From Pelagomonas calceolata (lineage: Eukaryota > Sar > Pelagophyceae > Pelagomonadales > Pelagomonadaceae), in assembly GCA_918797485.1 (NCBI GenBank), contig CAKKNE010000002.1, positions 6,076,474 through 6,140,473 on the forward strand: a DNA stretch of 64,000 bases, given 5' to 3'. This document shows positions 37,633 to 47,900 of the stretch, in pieces (within the stretch, counting starts at the first letter, position 1; each line of letters opens with the position of its first letter). Made by a program: the position numbers and the translations under genes. Below the pieces are notes generated by a model. The model saw nothing but the letters and a program-made list of their open reading frames with translations. It searched no databases and was not told where the DNA came from.

Positions 37633-38830
37633 ATGGTGCTGCTGCTCGACGGCGGCGTCGGCCACGAGTGGAAGAAGGCGCACGGCGACGCGAGCTTCCT
37701 GGGCGGCGCGCTCGCGTGCGAGACCGACCCGGCGCGGACCGGCGTCCCTTCTCTTCATGTGAAGCTCTCGTGGCCTAATGGACAAGGCGTCGCCCTCCTA
37801 AGGCGAAGATTGCGGGTTCGAGTCCCGTCGTGAGTATTTTCTGATTGGTCCGCGCGCGCAGGAGGGCGTCGCTGCGGTCCACGAGGCGTTCTTCGCCGCC
37901 GGCGCCGACGTCGCGACGACCAACAGCTTCGTGGCGACGCCGCACCACGCCGGCGACCGCGCCGTGCCGCTCGTCACGGCCGCGGCGCGCTGCGCGCAGC
38001 GCGCGGCGCGCAGCACCGCGCAGCCGCTGCCGGCGATGCGCAAGGTCGCGGGCTGCCTCCCGCCGCTCGGCGAGTGCTACGCCGTGCGCCGCGACCGCTC
38101 GGACGCCGACGCCGCGGTCTACGAGCAGCTGGCCTTCGCGCTCGCGGACGAGAAGGTCGACGTCCTGCTGGCGGAGACGCTGACGCACTCGAGCGAGGCG
38201 GCGAACGTGATCTTGGGCGTGAAGATGGCGTCGCTGAAGCGGGGCTACCGGCTGCCGCTCTGGGTCGTCTTCACGCTGGCGGACGACGCGACGGGCCGCC
38301 TGCGGGGCGGCGAGCGCGCGGCCATCGCGATCCAGCGCGCGCTCGACGCGGCGGACGGCGCCGGCGTGCTCCTGAGCGGCGTCGGCGTGAACTGCTGCGC
38401 GCCGGGCGCCGTCGACGCGGCGCTCGCGGACGTCGTCGAGGTGGCCGAGGGACGGGAGGTCATCGTCTACGCGAACGCGTTTGAAAGCACGACGTCGGAG
38501 TGGCTCAAGAAGGAGGGCCGGCCGGACTGTTGCGGCAAGCCGTGCCGCGGGAACCCGCGCGAGTACGTCGACGGCGTCATGACGCCGGACGCCTACGCGC
38601 GGCGGGCGGCGTCGTGGGCGCGCCGCGGCGCGACGGTCGTCGGCGGCTGCTGCGGCACGACGCCGGCCCACACGAAGGCGTGCCGCGTCCTGTTCGACCG
38701 GCAGCGCCGGCGGTCGCGGTTCTTCGGCTACTTGACCTTTCTTGCGGTCGTGCTTGCGGTGCTGGCGCGCGCGCTTGGGCCGGCGCTGGCGCTGGCGCTC
38801 GCGGAGAAGAGGGTATGGGATGAACTATAG
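37633..38830 (+). CDS. Homocysteine S-methyltransferase-like protein with C-terminal membrane tail
   Basis: Exons 37633-37743 and 37862-38830 give 359 aa. The enzyme transfers a methyl group to homocysteine to make methionine (or uses selenohomocysteine). LLLDGGVGHEWKK opens the barrel, and EAFFAAGADVATTNSF follows directly after the splice. GVGVNCCAP and VVGGCCGTTPAH carry the three zinc-binding Cys residues. The C-terminus adds a hydrophobic helix (YLTFLAVVLAVLARALGPAL), so the enzyme is probably tail-anchored, which is unusual for the family. The 118-nt GT-AG intron contains a complete tRNA-Arg gene on the same strand. The stop is 14 bp from the stop of the convergent IMPACT gene. Confidence 0.87.
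37764..37836 (+). tRNA. trnR-CCU: tRNA-Arg(CCU), nested in an intron
   Basis: 73 nt fold as a cloverleaf. The acceptor GCTCTCG pairs with CGTGAGT (one U-U mismatch and a terminal G-U). The D-stem is GCCT/AGGC, the anticodon stem TCGCC/GGCGA with loop CTCCTAA (anticodon CCT, decoding AGG), and the T-arm GCGGG-TTCGAGT-CCCGT. The discriminator is A. No intron. A and B box promoters are intact, and TTTT follows at once. It fills most of intron 1 of the methyltransferase gene, in the same orientation. Confidence 0.93.
37837..37840 (+). terminator. RNA polymerase III terminator of tRNA-Arg
   Basis: TTTT immediately after the tRNA discriminator base. It may also serve as part of the pyrimidine tract before the host intron's AG. 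Confidence 0.75.
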
Positions 38831-38844
38831 ATTTTTTTCCACAT

Positions 38845-39912
38845 TTAATTATTTCGTCGGCCGACACCGTTCGCCTCGAGTATCCGCTGCGTGCACTTGG
38901 CGATGTGCTTGAAGCGGTCGGGCCCGAGCTTGATACCGCCGTACCACCTCGCCACGATGACGAGGCAGTTGTCCGCGTTCAGGACGCTCAGGACGTAGGC
39001 CATCTTCGCGCCGGCGCCGTCCTCGCCGTCGTCGTCGTTGTCCGCGTGACCTGTGTGGAAATCAAAATTTGACGGCGCGTTCGTGCTGAATCATCGCGTC
39101 GTCCTCCACGCCATCGACACGATGCCTGCTCGATGGCGTGGCGATGCCGGTTCCTCGCCGCTCGACTGAGCCAGGTCGGCCGCGTCATCGCCGAAAATGA
39201 CTTAGTGCCGACACACTGGTTGATTTCCACACAGCGCGTGACTGATGCCGTCTCCGTCCACGAAGCGATACGCGAGCATGTTATGTGTGGCTTTGGCGAC
39301 GTTCTTCCTCCCTAAAATATTCCGCCGCGCCCACTGGACCTTTTCATCCGAATCAACGCCCGTCGCTAGATATGCCTTGAACGTCGATTTGCGGTCGACG
39401 ACGGGCTCTCCTTCGACAATCGGCACGGCGTATTTCTCGTCCGCGCTGGCGCTGTCGAACCGGACGGGGCGCTGGCCGTACTGCGGGCAGGCCGGGTGGA
39501 ACGTGAAGGATGCGTCGTTTTGTGACGGCGGGGCGGCGGCCGCGGCGGCGGCCGGCGCGGCCTCGAGGCGCGCCCGGACGGCCTCGACGACCTCGAAGAC
39601 GCACGGCGCGCCCGCCGGCGTCCGCGCGGCGGCCGCGGCGGCGGTCTCCGTCAGCTGCCTTCTCAGCGCCTCGGAGACGCCGGCAAGAGCCTTGACCGCG
39701 AACTCGGGCTTCACTTGCGACGGGTAGCCGCGCGGCAGCCGCGCCTCGAGCGCCGCTTTCGCGGTCTCGCTTTCCAGGGCGATCGCGACCCGCGCGACGG
39801 CGCCCATCTCGAACGGCAGGAGCTCAAAGTCCGCGCCGAAGATCGCGGCGAGCGCCTCGAGCTCGTCGCCGCGCGCGCCGCTGTCCTCGGCGCCGTCCGT
39901 CAAGGCGCTCAT
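38845..39912 (-). CDS. IMPACT: IMPACT-like RWD + UPF0029 protein, two exons
   Basis: Exons 39912-39243 and 39050-38845 give 291 aa. The N-terminal RWD domain (residues ~12-115: LEALAAIFGADFELLP and the later RLPRGYP) binds GCN1-type partners. The C-terminal YigZ/UPF0029 domain includes RKSTFKAYLATGV and, rebuilt across the splice, FVDGDGISHA|DNDDDGEDG, then VARWYGGIKLGPDRFKHI. IMPACT/Yih1 proteins inhibit GCN2 signalling by competing for GCN1. An Ala-rich linker joins the domains. The intron is introner 6, inserted in the catalytic-like DNDDDGED region. The stop is 14 bp from the convergent methyltransferase stop. Confidence 0.93.
39051..39234 (-). mobile_element. Introner element 6 (184 bp)
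   Basis: Terminal repeats CTGTGTGGAAATCAA, with a perfect target duplication GTCACGCG on the coding strand (39235-39242 and 39043-39050). Removing 39242-39051 (192 nt, GT-AG) restores the IMPACT frame. The internal sequence is close to elements 1 and 3, suggesting recent spread. Confidence 0.94.
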
Positions 39913-40491
39913 GATGCGGTAGCCTGCTTCTAGCGCACCGCTGTGCGAGAATGCTTTTTACCGTTGTGAAGACTGCTTTGTTAGCCGCACCGCTGCCGTA
40001 CCGCGTTTGCTCACAGGCTGCTGCCCCCTCCTGCACAGGCTACGCTTGTGAGACGACCTGGGGCCGCACGAATGGAAAGGAGAGGCTCACAAGCGTGAGA
40101 AGCGATGCAGCAACTGCTGCACACTGCGCCGACGTCGCTTTTTTGTTTCTTTTGGGACCGCTGTTTTCAAGCTCGAGGAGCCGAGCCACAACGTGCGGGC
40201 TTTCCAGCCGAGAAACATCCATGGAAAACCCGAAGAGAGAAAGCTCGGATCGAACCCTCAAGACAGGTCGTAGGGCTGGAGTACGTAGCCTGCGCTCTAG
40301 AAAACCCGAGGGCCCAGCAGCCAACGGCTGGACGCAGCTTGGGCCATTGCGGCGGCTCCTCCAAGGGGTGAGGCAGCCCCGGGCGCACGGACCGACCGCG
40401 CACGCCACTGCGCGACGACGTGCCACGGCGCACGCCACCGCGCAACGACGACGCCCGTAGCACGCCCGCAACGCCCCAGCCCCGACGAAGC
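39913..40491. other. Intergenic, divergent promoter region
   Basis: 579 bp between the IMPACT and kinase genes. It contains a short imperfect tandem repeat (CGCACGCCACCGCGCAACGA-like units, 40395-40455). No palindromic motif or RNA gene recognised. Confidence 0.45.
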
Positions 40492-42579
40492 ATGAACCGC
40501 TACAAGATCACCAAACAACTGGGAGATGGCACCTACGGGTCCGTCTTACGGGCCGTCAACCGCCAGACCGGCGAGGTCACGGCCATCAAGAAGATGAAGA
40601 AGAAGTTCTACACGTGGGAGGAGTGCATGCAGCTCCGCGAGGTGAAATCACTGAAGAAGCTGAACCACCCGAACATCGTCAAGCTGAAGGAGGTGATACG
40701 GGAGAACGACGAGTTGTTCTTCGTCTTCGAGTACATGGAGATGAATCTGTACGAGGTGATGAAGAAGCGCGAGCGCCACTTCCCCGAAAGCAAGATAAGG
40801 AACGTCATGTACCAGATCTTCCAGGGCCTGGCCTTCATGCACAAGCACGGCTTCTTCCACCGGGACATCAAGCCGGAGAACATGCTGGTGAAGGGCGACA
40901 CGTGCAAGGTCGCCGACTTCGGACTGGCGCGCGAGATCCGGTCGCGGCCGCCCTACACGGACTACGTGTCCACGCGGTGGTACCGCGGGCCCGAGGTCCT
41001 GCTGCGGTCCGTGAACTACAATTCGCCCATCGACCAGTGGGCCTGCGGCTGCATCATGGCGGAGCTGTTCACGCTCCGGCCGCTCTTTCCCGGGTCGAGC
41101 GAAGCCGACATGATCTACAAGATCTGCTCCGTGCTCGGGTCGCCGTCCGTCGCCGACTGGCCCGAGGGCCAGAAGCTCGCGTCGCAGATGAACTTCCGCT
41201 TCCCGCAGTTCGTGCCGACGCACCTGTCGATCATCATCCCGAACGCGTCGCCGGAGGCCATATCGCTGATGGAAGATTTGATGCGGTTCGACCCCCAGAA
41301 GCGGCCGGGCGCCTCGCAGACGCTCCAGTACCCCTTCTTCCAGGTCAACGCGTCGCTGCCGCCGCCGCAGCCGGCGCCCGTCGCGGCCCCCGTCGCGGGC
41401 ACGCCGCAGCGGCCCCAGTCGCGCCACGCCGGCGCGAAGCCGAAGCTCGAGCGGCCCAAGTCGCGCCACTCCGGCGCCAAGCCGGCCAAGCCCCTGACGA
41501 AGTCCCCCGAGCCCGACATTCTCGACGACGCCTTCGCGCTCGGCGTCGGCGGGCCCTCGGAGAAGCCCCCCAAGCTCCCGATGCAGGGCTCGGCCGCGCA
41601 GAACGCCCAGCCGGACCCCTTCGCGGACCCCTTCTCCTCGCCGGCCAAGAAGGCGTCCTTTTCCGACCCCTTCGCGTCCTCGCCAAAGAAGGCGTCCTTC
41701 CAGGACCCCTTCGCGCCGCCCGTGCAGAAAAAGCCGTCCCTTCACGACCCGTTCAACGTGGGCGTGGCGCCCAAATCTAATTTTCAGGACCCGTTCGCGG
41801 ACCCGTTCGCGGCGCCGGCGGCGAAGAAGCAGTCGTTCGCCGATCCCTTCGGCGCGCCGGCGGCGAAGAAGGCGTCCTTTAGCGACCCCTTCGCGGCGGC
41901 GGCGCCGAAGGCGGCGGACCCCTTCGCGGAGCCCCTCTTCGGGGGCGGCGGCGCCGCGGCGGCGTACGGCGGCGGGGGCGCCGCGTCGCCGGGCGGCGTG
42001 TCGCGCTACGCGCGCAACGCGCGCTACGGCCCCGGCCTGAACTCCGGGGGGAGCGCCAAGAAGAAGTCGCCGGGCAGCGGCAAGAAGGAGAAGCGGCGGT
42101 CGGCCTACGCGCCCTTGAACTTCCGCGCGAAGCCGGACCCCTTCGCCGCCGCCGCCGCCGCCGAGCCGGACGACGGCCTCGAGCTGGGCCTGCGGCCCTA
42201 CGGCGGCTTCGGCGGCCAGCGCGCGCTCGGCCGCGGCGGCCTCGGCGGCGGCGGCCTCGGCGGCGGCGGCGACGCGCTCGACCAGCTCGGCGGCGGCGGC
42301 TTCCCGGCCGCGCGGCGGCCGAGCAACGGCTTCGGCGGCGGCGGCTCGAAGTTCGGCGGCGGCGGCGGCTTCGGCTTTGGCGGCGGCGGCGGCGGGCTCG
42401 GGGGCGGCGACGCGGGCTTCGGCGGCACGGGCGGCCTCGGCGGCGGGCTCGGCGGTGGCGGGCTCGGCGGCGGCGGCCTCGGCCGGCGGCGGCGCGGCGG
42501 CGCCCTCGGCGCCGCGCGGGGCGGCGGCGGCGGCGGAGGTTTCGGCGGCGGCTTCGGCGGCGGGCGACACCGGTTCTAG
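40492..42579 (+). CDS. MAK/ICK/MOK-type (RCK) kinase with DPF-repeat and Gly-rich tail
   Basis: 695 aa from ATG 40492. The kinase domain covers residues 4-~285: GDGTYGSV P-loop, AIKKMKKK (catalytic Lys), [12 protein letters not shown] (HRD), [10 protein letters not shown] (DFG) and a TDY activation loop, typical of ciliary/cell-cycle RCK kinases. RCK kinases regulate flagellar length and intraflagellar transport. The tail (~residues 375-490) has about a dozen DPF tripeptides (DPFADPF, FSDPFA, FQDPFA). In endocytic adaptors DPF binds the AP-2 alpha appendage. It ends in a ~180-residue Gly-rich, Phe/Leu-dotted low-complexity region, expandable through GGCGGC repeats. The DPF array on an RCK kinase is not something I know from other lineages. 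Confidence 0.92.
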   Translation: MNRYKITKQLGDGTYGSVLRAVNRQTGEVTAIKKMKKKFYTWEECMQLREVKSLKKLNHPNIVKLKEVIRENDELFFVFEYMEMNLYEVMKKRERHFPESKIRNVMYQIFQGLAFMHKHGFFHRDIKPENMLVKGDTCKVADFGLAREIRSRPPYTDYVSTRWYRGPEVLLRSVNYNSPIDQWACGCIMAELFTLRPLFPGSSEADMIYKICSVLGSPSVADWPEGQKLASQMNFRFPQFVPTHLSIIIPNASPEAISLMEDLMRFDPQKRPGASQTLQYPFFQVNASLPPPQPAPVAAPVAGTPQRPQSRHAGAKPKLERPKSRHSGAKPAKPLTKSPEPDILDDAFALGVGGPSEKPPKLPMQGSAAQNAQPDPFADPFSSPAKKASFSDPFASSPKKASFQDPFAPPVQKKPSLHDPFNVGVAPKSNFQDPFADPFAAPAAKKQSFADPFGAPAAKKASFSDPFAAAAPKAADPFAEPLFGGGGAAAAYGGGGAASPGGVSRYARNARYGPGLNSGGSAKKKSPGSGKKEKRRSAYAPLNFRAKPDPFAAAAAAEPDDGLELGLRPYGGFGGQRALGRGGLGGGGLGGGGDALDQLGGGGFPAARRPSNGFGGGGSKFGGGGGFGFGGGGGGLGGGDAGFGGTGGLGGGLGGGGLGGGGLGRRRRGGALGAARGGGGGGGFGGGFGGGRHRF

Positions 42580-42635
42580 GATACCAGTTTTTATTAATTA
42601 CAAATTCGTACCGTGCTACTCAGTTGAAGATACCT

Positions 42636-43404
42636 ATATATCAACAACAGCTAAGGCTTCGTAGGAGTATCCGCAGCAGCAGGCTTCGCGAGCCGCGCCG
42701 ACGCCCGCTAATTAAATAATAAATAAATAAATAAATAAATAAATTAAGGAAGACCTAAAAAAGGAACAAGCTCCTAGGAGCCTTCTCCCTGCTCGGTCAG
42801 GATGCCCAACCGGAGCCTCGAAATAGCAGTAAGGTATCTATACAACGGATTTTCAATCTCCCGGGGTAACTCGTCCCCCATGACCAAGCGACATCGGCCC
42901 TCATCGGTCAATCGCCGTGCCGGGGGGCAAACCGAGTATAATCTCGCAAGAAATGCCTGCCGTTCTTCCTCAAAGGCCTCGCATTCAAACAACGTGTGTT
43001 GGATTGTTTCCGACTCGACGGACCTTCGTGCTCGGGCAAGTTCAAGATCGCGGCCAACGCGGCGTCCTGACGCGCGCGCTCGGCGATGTCGAAACTATGG
43101 CCCGGCGGAAGAATATCGGTACCGATCTTAGCGTACTCATCTCTGAACAGGTTTGCGACCTCCGAAGGGTCTGCCGTCGTTTGTTTCTCGCAGTGCGGGT
43201 TTTGGCCATGGACATACAACTCGATCGCGTCCGCGCAGTCGGAAGCAGCCCTCTGCAGTAGGACGTTCCAAAACTGCTTGGTGCGCGTTGGATCAGACGC
43301 CAAATCCTTCAATTACAAATCGAAAATATTATATATCAACACAGCTAAGGCTTCGTAGTAGTATCCGCAGCAGCAGGAGGCTTCGCGAGCCGCGCCGACG
43401 CCCG
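42636..43404. repeat. ~73-bp direct repeats flanking a LINE remnant
   Basis: Copy A 42636-42708 and copy B 43331-43404 match almost base for base (AGCTAAGGCTTCGTA, GTATCCGCAGCAGCA, GGCTTCGCGAGCCGCGCCGA). A 3-bp GGA differs. Copy B is the real last ~20 codons and 3'UTR of the AlkB-like gene; copy A is the duplicate. AATTACAAAT also recurs outside (42596) and inside (43311). Confidence 0.88.
42713..43320 (-). mobile_element. Truncated non-LTR retrotransposon (LINE-like) remnant
   Basis: Two overlapping minus-strand frames, 43312-42908 and 42992-42774, look like separated pieces of one reverse-transcriptase ORF. The first (TKQFWNVLLQRA, VANLFRDEYAKIGTD) resembles the linker between endonuclease and RT. 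The second (MFECEAFEEERQAFLARLYS) resembles the C-terminal Cys/His 'H..F.C....ER..F' region. The frameshifted overlap implies an internal deletion that removed the RT core. The low-coordinate end carries an AAAT-type microsatellite (42718-42746), as expected of a LINE 3' tail. Non-functional. The call rests on residual motifs only. Confidence 0.6.
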
Positions 43405-44706
43405 CGTGGGCGCCGCTCGGGGCTTGGGCTCGCGCTTCGGCTTCCGCGGCTCCTTGCGCGGCGCGAACTGCCAGTAGACCTCCTTGTTCGCGAACGCGGG
43501 CGTGTGGAGCCCGAAGCGTAGGTTCATGGACTCGCGCGGCTCGTCCGCGCCGGCCGACCGGCGAGAGCTACCGCACAACACGCCGTGGTCGCACACGTTT
43601 CGAGCGTCTCCCGACAGCACGTAGCAGTCGCCCACTTGGAGCGGAAAAGTCCAGCACTTTTCGCGCTGCTCCTCCGTGAAGACCTCAAAGTCGGATTCCG
43701 TGCCCTTGAGCAAAGCTATGATCGAGGGCGGCCCCGCCATCTGGATCGTCACGATGACGACGCCAAAGCCCTCGTGCATGGGGAAATCGAGATGAGGAGG
43801 CAAATGCCGCGCGTCGTTGTGCAAGTTCGGCTGCAGCGCGATGAGGTTCTCGAGGGAGACGTACTTCCGGTACTTCTCCGCGACCCGCTCCTTCACGAGG
43901 TCTACGACCGCCGCGAGGGCCTTCCGCGCCTTTCGGTCGACGTCCTGCTCCAGTAAAGTAAAGCTGCTCCGCCAGTTCGCCTCGCAGTCCCGCTTCGCGT
44001 CCAAGCCCTCCTTCTCGGGGGCCCAGAACTGGAGGCCGCACGCCTCCAATCGTTTGCGGTCCCACTTCGCGAGGCTCGCGGGCAGGAACGCGTAGCCCTT
44101 CTTGCGCACGTCCGAGCCCTTGCCCTCCCACGACTGCAGGAGCTTGCCTCGCTTGAGCGCCGCCACGATGCTGCCGTGGAGCTGGCGCAGCGGCGCGAAG
44201 ACCTTGGGGTCCAACGAACAGAACCCCGCGCCCGCGCAGGCGTGGTCGGCCGGGGCCATGCCGCCCTCGAAGCGTAGCGGCCGCGCCTTCTCGACGAGCG
44301 CCTCGAGCTCCTCGCGGTCCTTTCGTTCTTCTTTCGAGTGGGCGCGGTTCTCCTTCTTCTTCTTCGGAGGCGACGGGAGCGGCTCCGGCTGCTTCTCGAC
44401 GCGGCGCTTCTTCGGCTTCTTGCAGTCCTGGCAGAGCCACTCGCCGCGCGGCAGCCGCGTCAAGCCGACGCACGCAAAGTGGAACCAGTTGTCGCAGCCG
44501 CCTTCGCACGCGACCATCTCGCCGTAGTAGCTGCCGCCGCAAACGCAGCCGCGCCAGTCGGCCCACTCGTCGTCGACGCCCTGGACCAGGGGCGCGGCCT
44601 TGTCGTCGGCAGCTGCGGCCTGCTCGCGCGCGTACGCCTCGCGGATCGCTTCCGCACTCTGGTCCGCCGCGAGCGTGCGCGCCTCGTCGTGCATGGGGTC
44701 ATCCAT
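43345..44706 (-). CDS. PHD-finger + AlkB-like 2OG/Fe(II) dioxygenase protein
   Basis: 453 aa from ATG 44706. A PHD finger (residues ~50-95: [20 protein letters not shown], then WFHFACVGL and WLCQDC) would read histone H3 tails. A Lys-rich linker ([18 protein letters not shown]) follows. The C-terminal ~200 residues fit an AlkB-type dioxygenase: [14 protein letters not shown] (H-x-D iron ligands), [20 protein letters not shown] (distal His) and [10 protein letters not shown] (Arg pairs for 2-oxoglutarate). A basic Pro/Ala tail ends the protein. The likely role is chromatin-recruited demethylation of nucleic acid or protein (inference). The stop codon sits inside one copy of the long direct repeat flanking the LINE remnant. 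Confidence 0.8.
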   Translation of the reverse strand: MDDPMHDEARTLAADQSAEAIREAYAREQAAAADDKAAPLVQGVDDEWADWRGCVCGGSYYGEMVACEGGCDNWFHFACVGLTRLPRGEWLCQDCKKPKKRRVEKQPEPLPSPPKKKKENRAHSKEERKDREELEALVEKARPLRFEGGMAPADHACAGAGFCSLDPKVFAPLRQLHGSIVAALKRGKLLQSWEGKGSDVRKKGYAFLPASLAKWDRKRLEACGLQFWAPEKEGLDAKRDCEANWRSSFTLLEQDVDRKARKALAAVVDLVKERVAEKYRKYVSLENLIALQPNLHNDARHLPPHLDFPMHEGFGVVIVTIQMAGPPSIIALLKGTESDFEVFTEEQREKCWTFPLQVGDCYVLSGDARNVCDHGVLCGSSRRSAGADEPRESMNLRFGLHTPAFANKEVYWQFAPRKEPRKPKREPKPRAAPTRASARLAKPPAAADTTTKP

Positions 44707-44935
44707 GCTGAAGGTCTCTGCACGCCTTCGTCGGGCGCAAAAGCTGCGCGCTGTCGATGGCTTATACCAAACGTGTCAAAAGCGATTTTTACGCAGCGAA
44801 TACTTGCGTAAATGGCCAAGTTCTGGCTGTGTTGACCTCGAGACAAAACCCGTGCCGACTCTCGAAACCTGTCGCTGGCGCCAAAAAAAAAACACTAAAA
44901 TTCACAAACGAGAGAGAGTGACTACTTTTACACAG

Positions 44936-47900
44936 TTATACCTTCGCCGCGCCGCACGCCGCGCACTGGAGGAAGCCCGCCTCGGCCTCGGAATGGGCGT
45001 AGGTGCACTTGGAGCAGGTCCAGGGCTCCGCATCGACGTCGAAGACGACGTCCGAGGCCGACGGCTTCTTCGGCGCGGGCTTCTTGGCCTTGGGCGCGAA
45101 GAAGCTGCGCACGTCGCCGCCGGCCGACGACGCCTTGCGCTTGGCGGGAGCGGAGCGGCGCTTCGCGGGCGGCGCCCGCTGCGATGGCGGCGCCCGCTGC
45201 GGCGGCGGCGGCGGCGGCTTCGGCGCGAGCGGCGCCCGAGGCGCGCCCGAGTCGTCGCCCTTCTTCTTGAAGAAGGACTGGATCGTCTTGGGCGGCGTCG
45301 TCGCCGCGCGGAGCTTCGCCGCGTCGACAGGCGTCGGCGGCTCGGCTCGCACGTGCTGGCGCGCGTGGGCCGCGCGCTGGCGGCTCCGCTGGGCGAGCGC
45401 CGCGCGCAGCGTATTGAGGACGTGCGTCGGGAACCGCACGCCGACGATCGTCTCGGACGGCAGCACGACGCGGACCGCGCGGAGGCGCTGGTCCTCCTTG
45501 TTCATCTCGACTTGGCGCTCCGCGACGGTCTGGGCGAGCGCCGGCCAGAGCGGCAGGACGTTGCCCGCGACGAGGCCGAGCCGCTTGAGCCGGCCGCCGT
45601 TGTCCTGGTTGTGCGACGACTCGTACTCCAGCGTCCACGCCTTGCGCAGCTGCTCCCGCTCCTCGTCGGACGCCGACGGCAGGCCGCCAGCGTGGCACGT
45701 GTACTTGCTAATGATGTCGTGCGCGAAGAGCTCGGTCGCGTTGGCGCCCGTGTTCGGCCGCGTGATGAGAAAGGTCTGGGCCGCGTTCGCCTTGCGGACC
45801 GCCATCATGATGTAGGGCCGCTTCGTCCGCGTGTTGGTGTGGTTCGAGATGTAAAAGCCCGCGCCCCGAAACGACCGCCGCGTCGCGTCCGGGTCGTTGT
45901 CGCCCGGCCTTGCGTTCGCGCGGCCCGTGCGCAGCTGGTCCTGCGCCGCGTCGAACGACGCGCCGCGATCCAGCGTGAGCTCGTAGAGTTTGGTAGACGC
46001 GCCGGACACGGCGTCGACGTCGACGGTGGTCACGGCGTTCACGACGACCGACGACGCGCGCACGGACGCCAGCCCGGCGTCGTAGGACCCCGCCGCCTTG
46101 GCCGCCTTGACGACGGCGGCGTGCGCCACGGAAAAGTACTGGAACAGCAGCTTTTGGTCCGCGACGGGCGTCGCCTGGAGCCGATTCAAGAACAGCCTCA
46201 CGTCGCCGTCCTTTTTTGGTTCGAGGTCGAGCGTGTCGTAGGCGTGGTGCGCGGCCGCGGCGAGCATGGACGTCTCGTCGGAGGCGTTGTAGAGCTGGGG
46301 CGCCTCCTCGTAGAGGTAGGGCGCGAACGCGTCGTAGGCCGCGCGCCGCGTCGACCGCGCCCTCGCGGCGTCGCGCGCCATCGCGACGGCCGCGCGCAAG
46401 GCGTCGTTCTCCGCGCCGTCGGGATCGACGTTGGCCGCGACACTTCGCGGGTCCCGCCCGTAGTCGCGGCACGCGCGCGCCACGTTCTTCAGCGCGTCCC
46501 GACCCTGGGGCGTGTCCAGGTCAAAGTCGCCCAGGTCCTGGCCCGACGCCGCCCGGCGGTCGCCCTTGGTGAGGGCCCCCAGGGACGCCAGACGCTTCGC
46601 GACGGCCGCGGCGAACCGCGCTTCTCCCCCGAGATCCGTCGCCAGCAGCGCGTAGACGGGCGCCGTGGCCTGGTGCGAGCGGTGCGTCCGGCCCAATTGC
46701 TGGATACACTTGTCCGCGGACCAGGCCAACTCCAACGTCACGTGGACGCGGCGGTGCTGCGCGCCTTTGGAACCAATGGCCGCGTGCAAGGACACGCCCG
46801 TCGAGGCCGCGTCCGAGATGATGGCGATGCGCTTCTTGCCGTCCTGAAAGGCCGCGCGCTCCCGGAGGTTCGTCGTCGTGCTGTCCTGGTCCCGCGAGGC
46901 GTCGAACCGCTGCTCGTAGCGGTAGCGGCCGTTCTTGCGCGCGACGCGGAGGCCCCGGCCCGTCATTTCCGCCACCGTGTCGGGCCCGCCGAGCCGGTCG
47001 ATGAGATCATCTAAAGGCGACGGTGGCACCGGCAAGTCGTCGAGGCGCTGAAGGATCGCGTCGCGCAGCGCGACGAGCTCGGGGATGGGCTCGCCCTGTT
47101 TCTCCGCCGCCGCGCGCCGCGCGGCCTTCCACCGCGCGACGTGCTCCGCGGAGGGCGGGCCCCGGTCCGTCGTCAGGATCTTCCGCACGACCGCGTCGTC
47201 GATTTCCTCCAGGGGCTCCGGCGCCGGTTGTACCGGAAAGTGCTGCTGCACGAACGCGCGCGCCGACGAGCGCGCCGCGGCCACGAGCCCCGGCGCCGCG
47301 TCGCCGACCTTGGCGTGGGCCTCGGCCATGACGTCCCGCAGCCCCGCCTCGCCGGTCGACTGGAGGCCGACGACGACGGACTTGCCGGCGGCCACGGCCT
47401 CCTTGGCGCGCTCGGCCACGTACGGCACCTTGGCCGCCGTCTGGACCTCGCGGAAGAAGCGGAGCTGCGCGCCCCAGAAGCGCTGGCGCGCCGTGCCCGC
47501 CGCCGCGCCGCGGAGCTGCGTGCGCGTGATGGCGCGGTCGAGGGCGCGCCGGAGGCCTGCGCGCGCGAGGAGCCCGTTTGGTTTCGTTTCGAGAGAGGGG
47601 ACGCGGCGTCGGCACCGCGCCACCACGCCGCCGCCTCGTCGTACGCGTCGCTGGCCTCTTTATCCAGATCGCAGGTCCAGCGCTCGAACTCGCAGCGCTG
47701 CCAGGCGAGGCCCCGCGACACGTAGGCGCCGCTCGACTTGAGCTCGAGCGCGAGCAGCTCCAGCGCGCCGACGCCGCGCTTCTCGAGCGTGTCGGCGAAT
47801 GTCTTAAAGTCGGCGAAGGACGTGCCCGCGCCCCACAAGCCCAGCCGCTCCGCGTAGGCCATGTTCTTGATCTCCGAGACGCCCGTCGCCGACGCGTAGA

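Noticed and set aside
40648-42570. 640-aa minus-strand ORF over the RCK kinase
   Set aside because: Composition is Glu/Ala/Arg repeats mirroring the GGC repeats of the kinase tail; no domains.
42774-43312. Intact cellular gene
   Set aside because: Two overlapping shifted frames with RT-like remnants, an AAAT-type tail and flanking direct repeats fit a broken retroelement better.
44600-47014. 804-aa plus-strand ORF over SBNO copy 2
   Set aside because: Antisense shadow of a conserved helicase frame.
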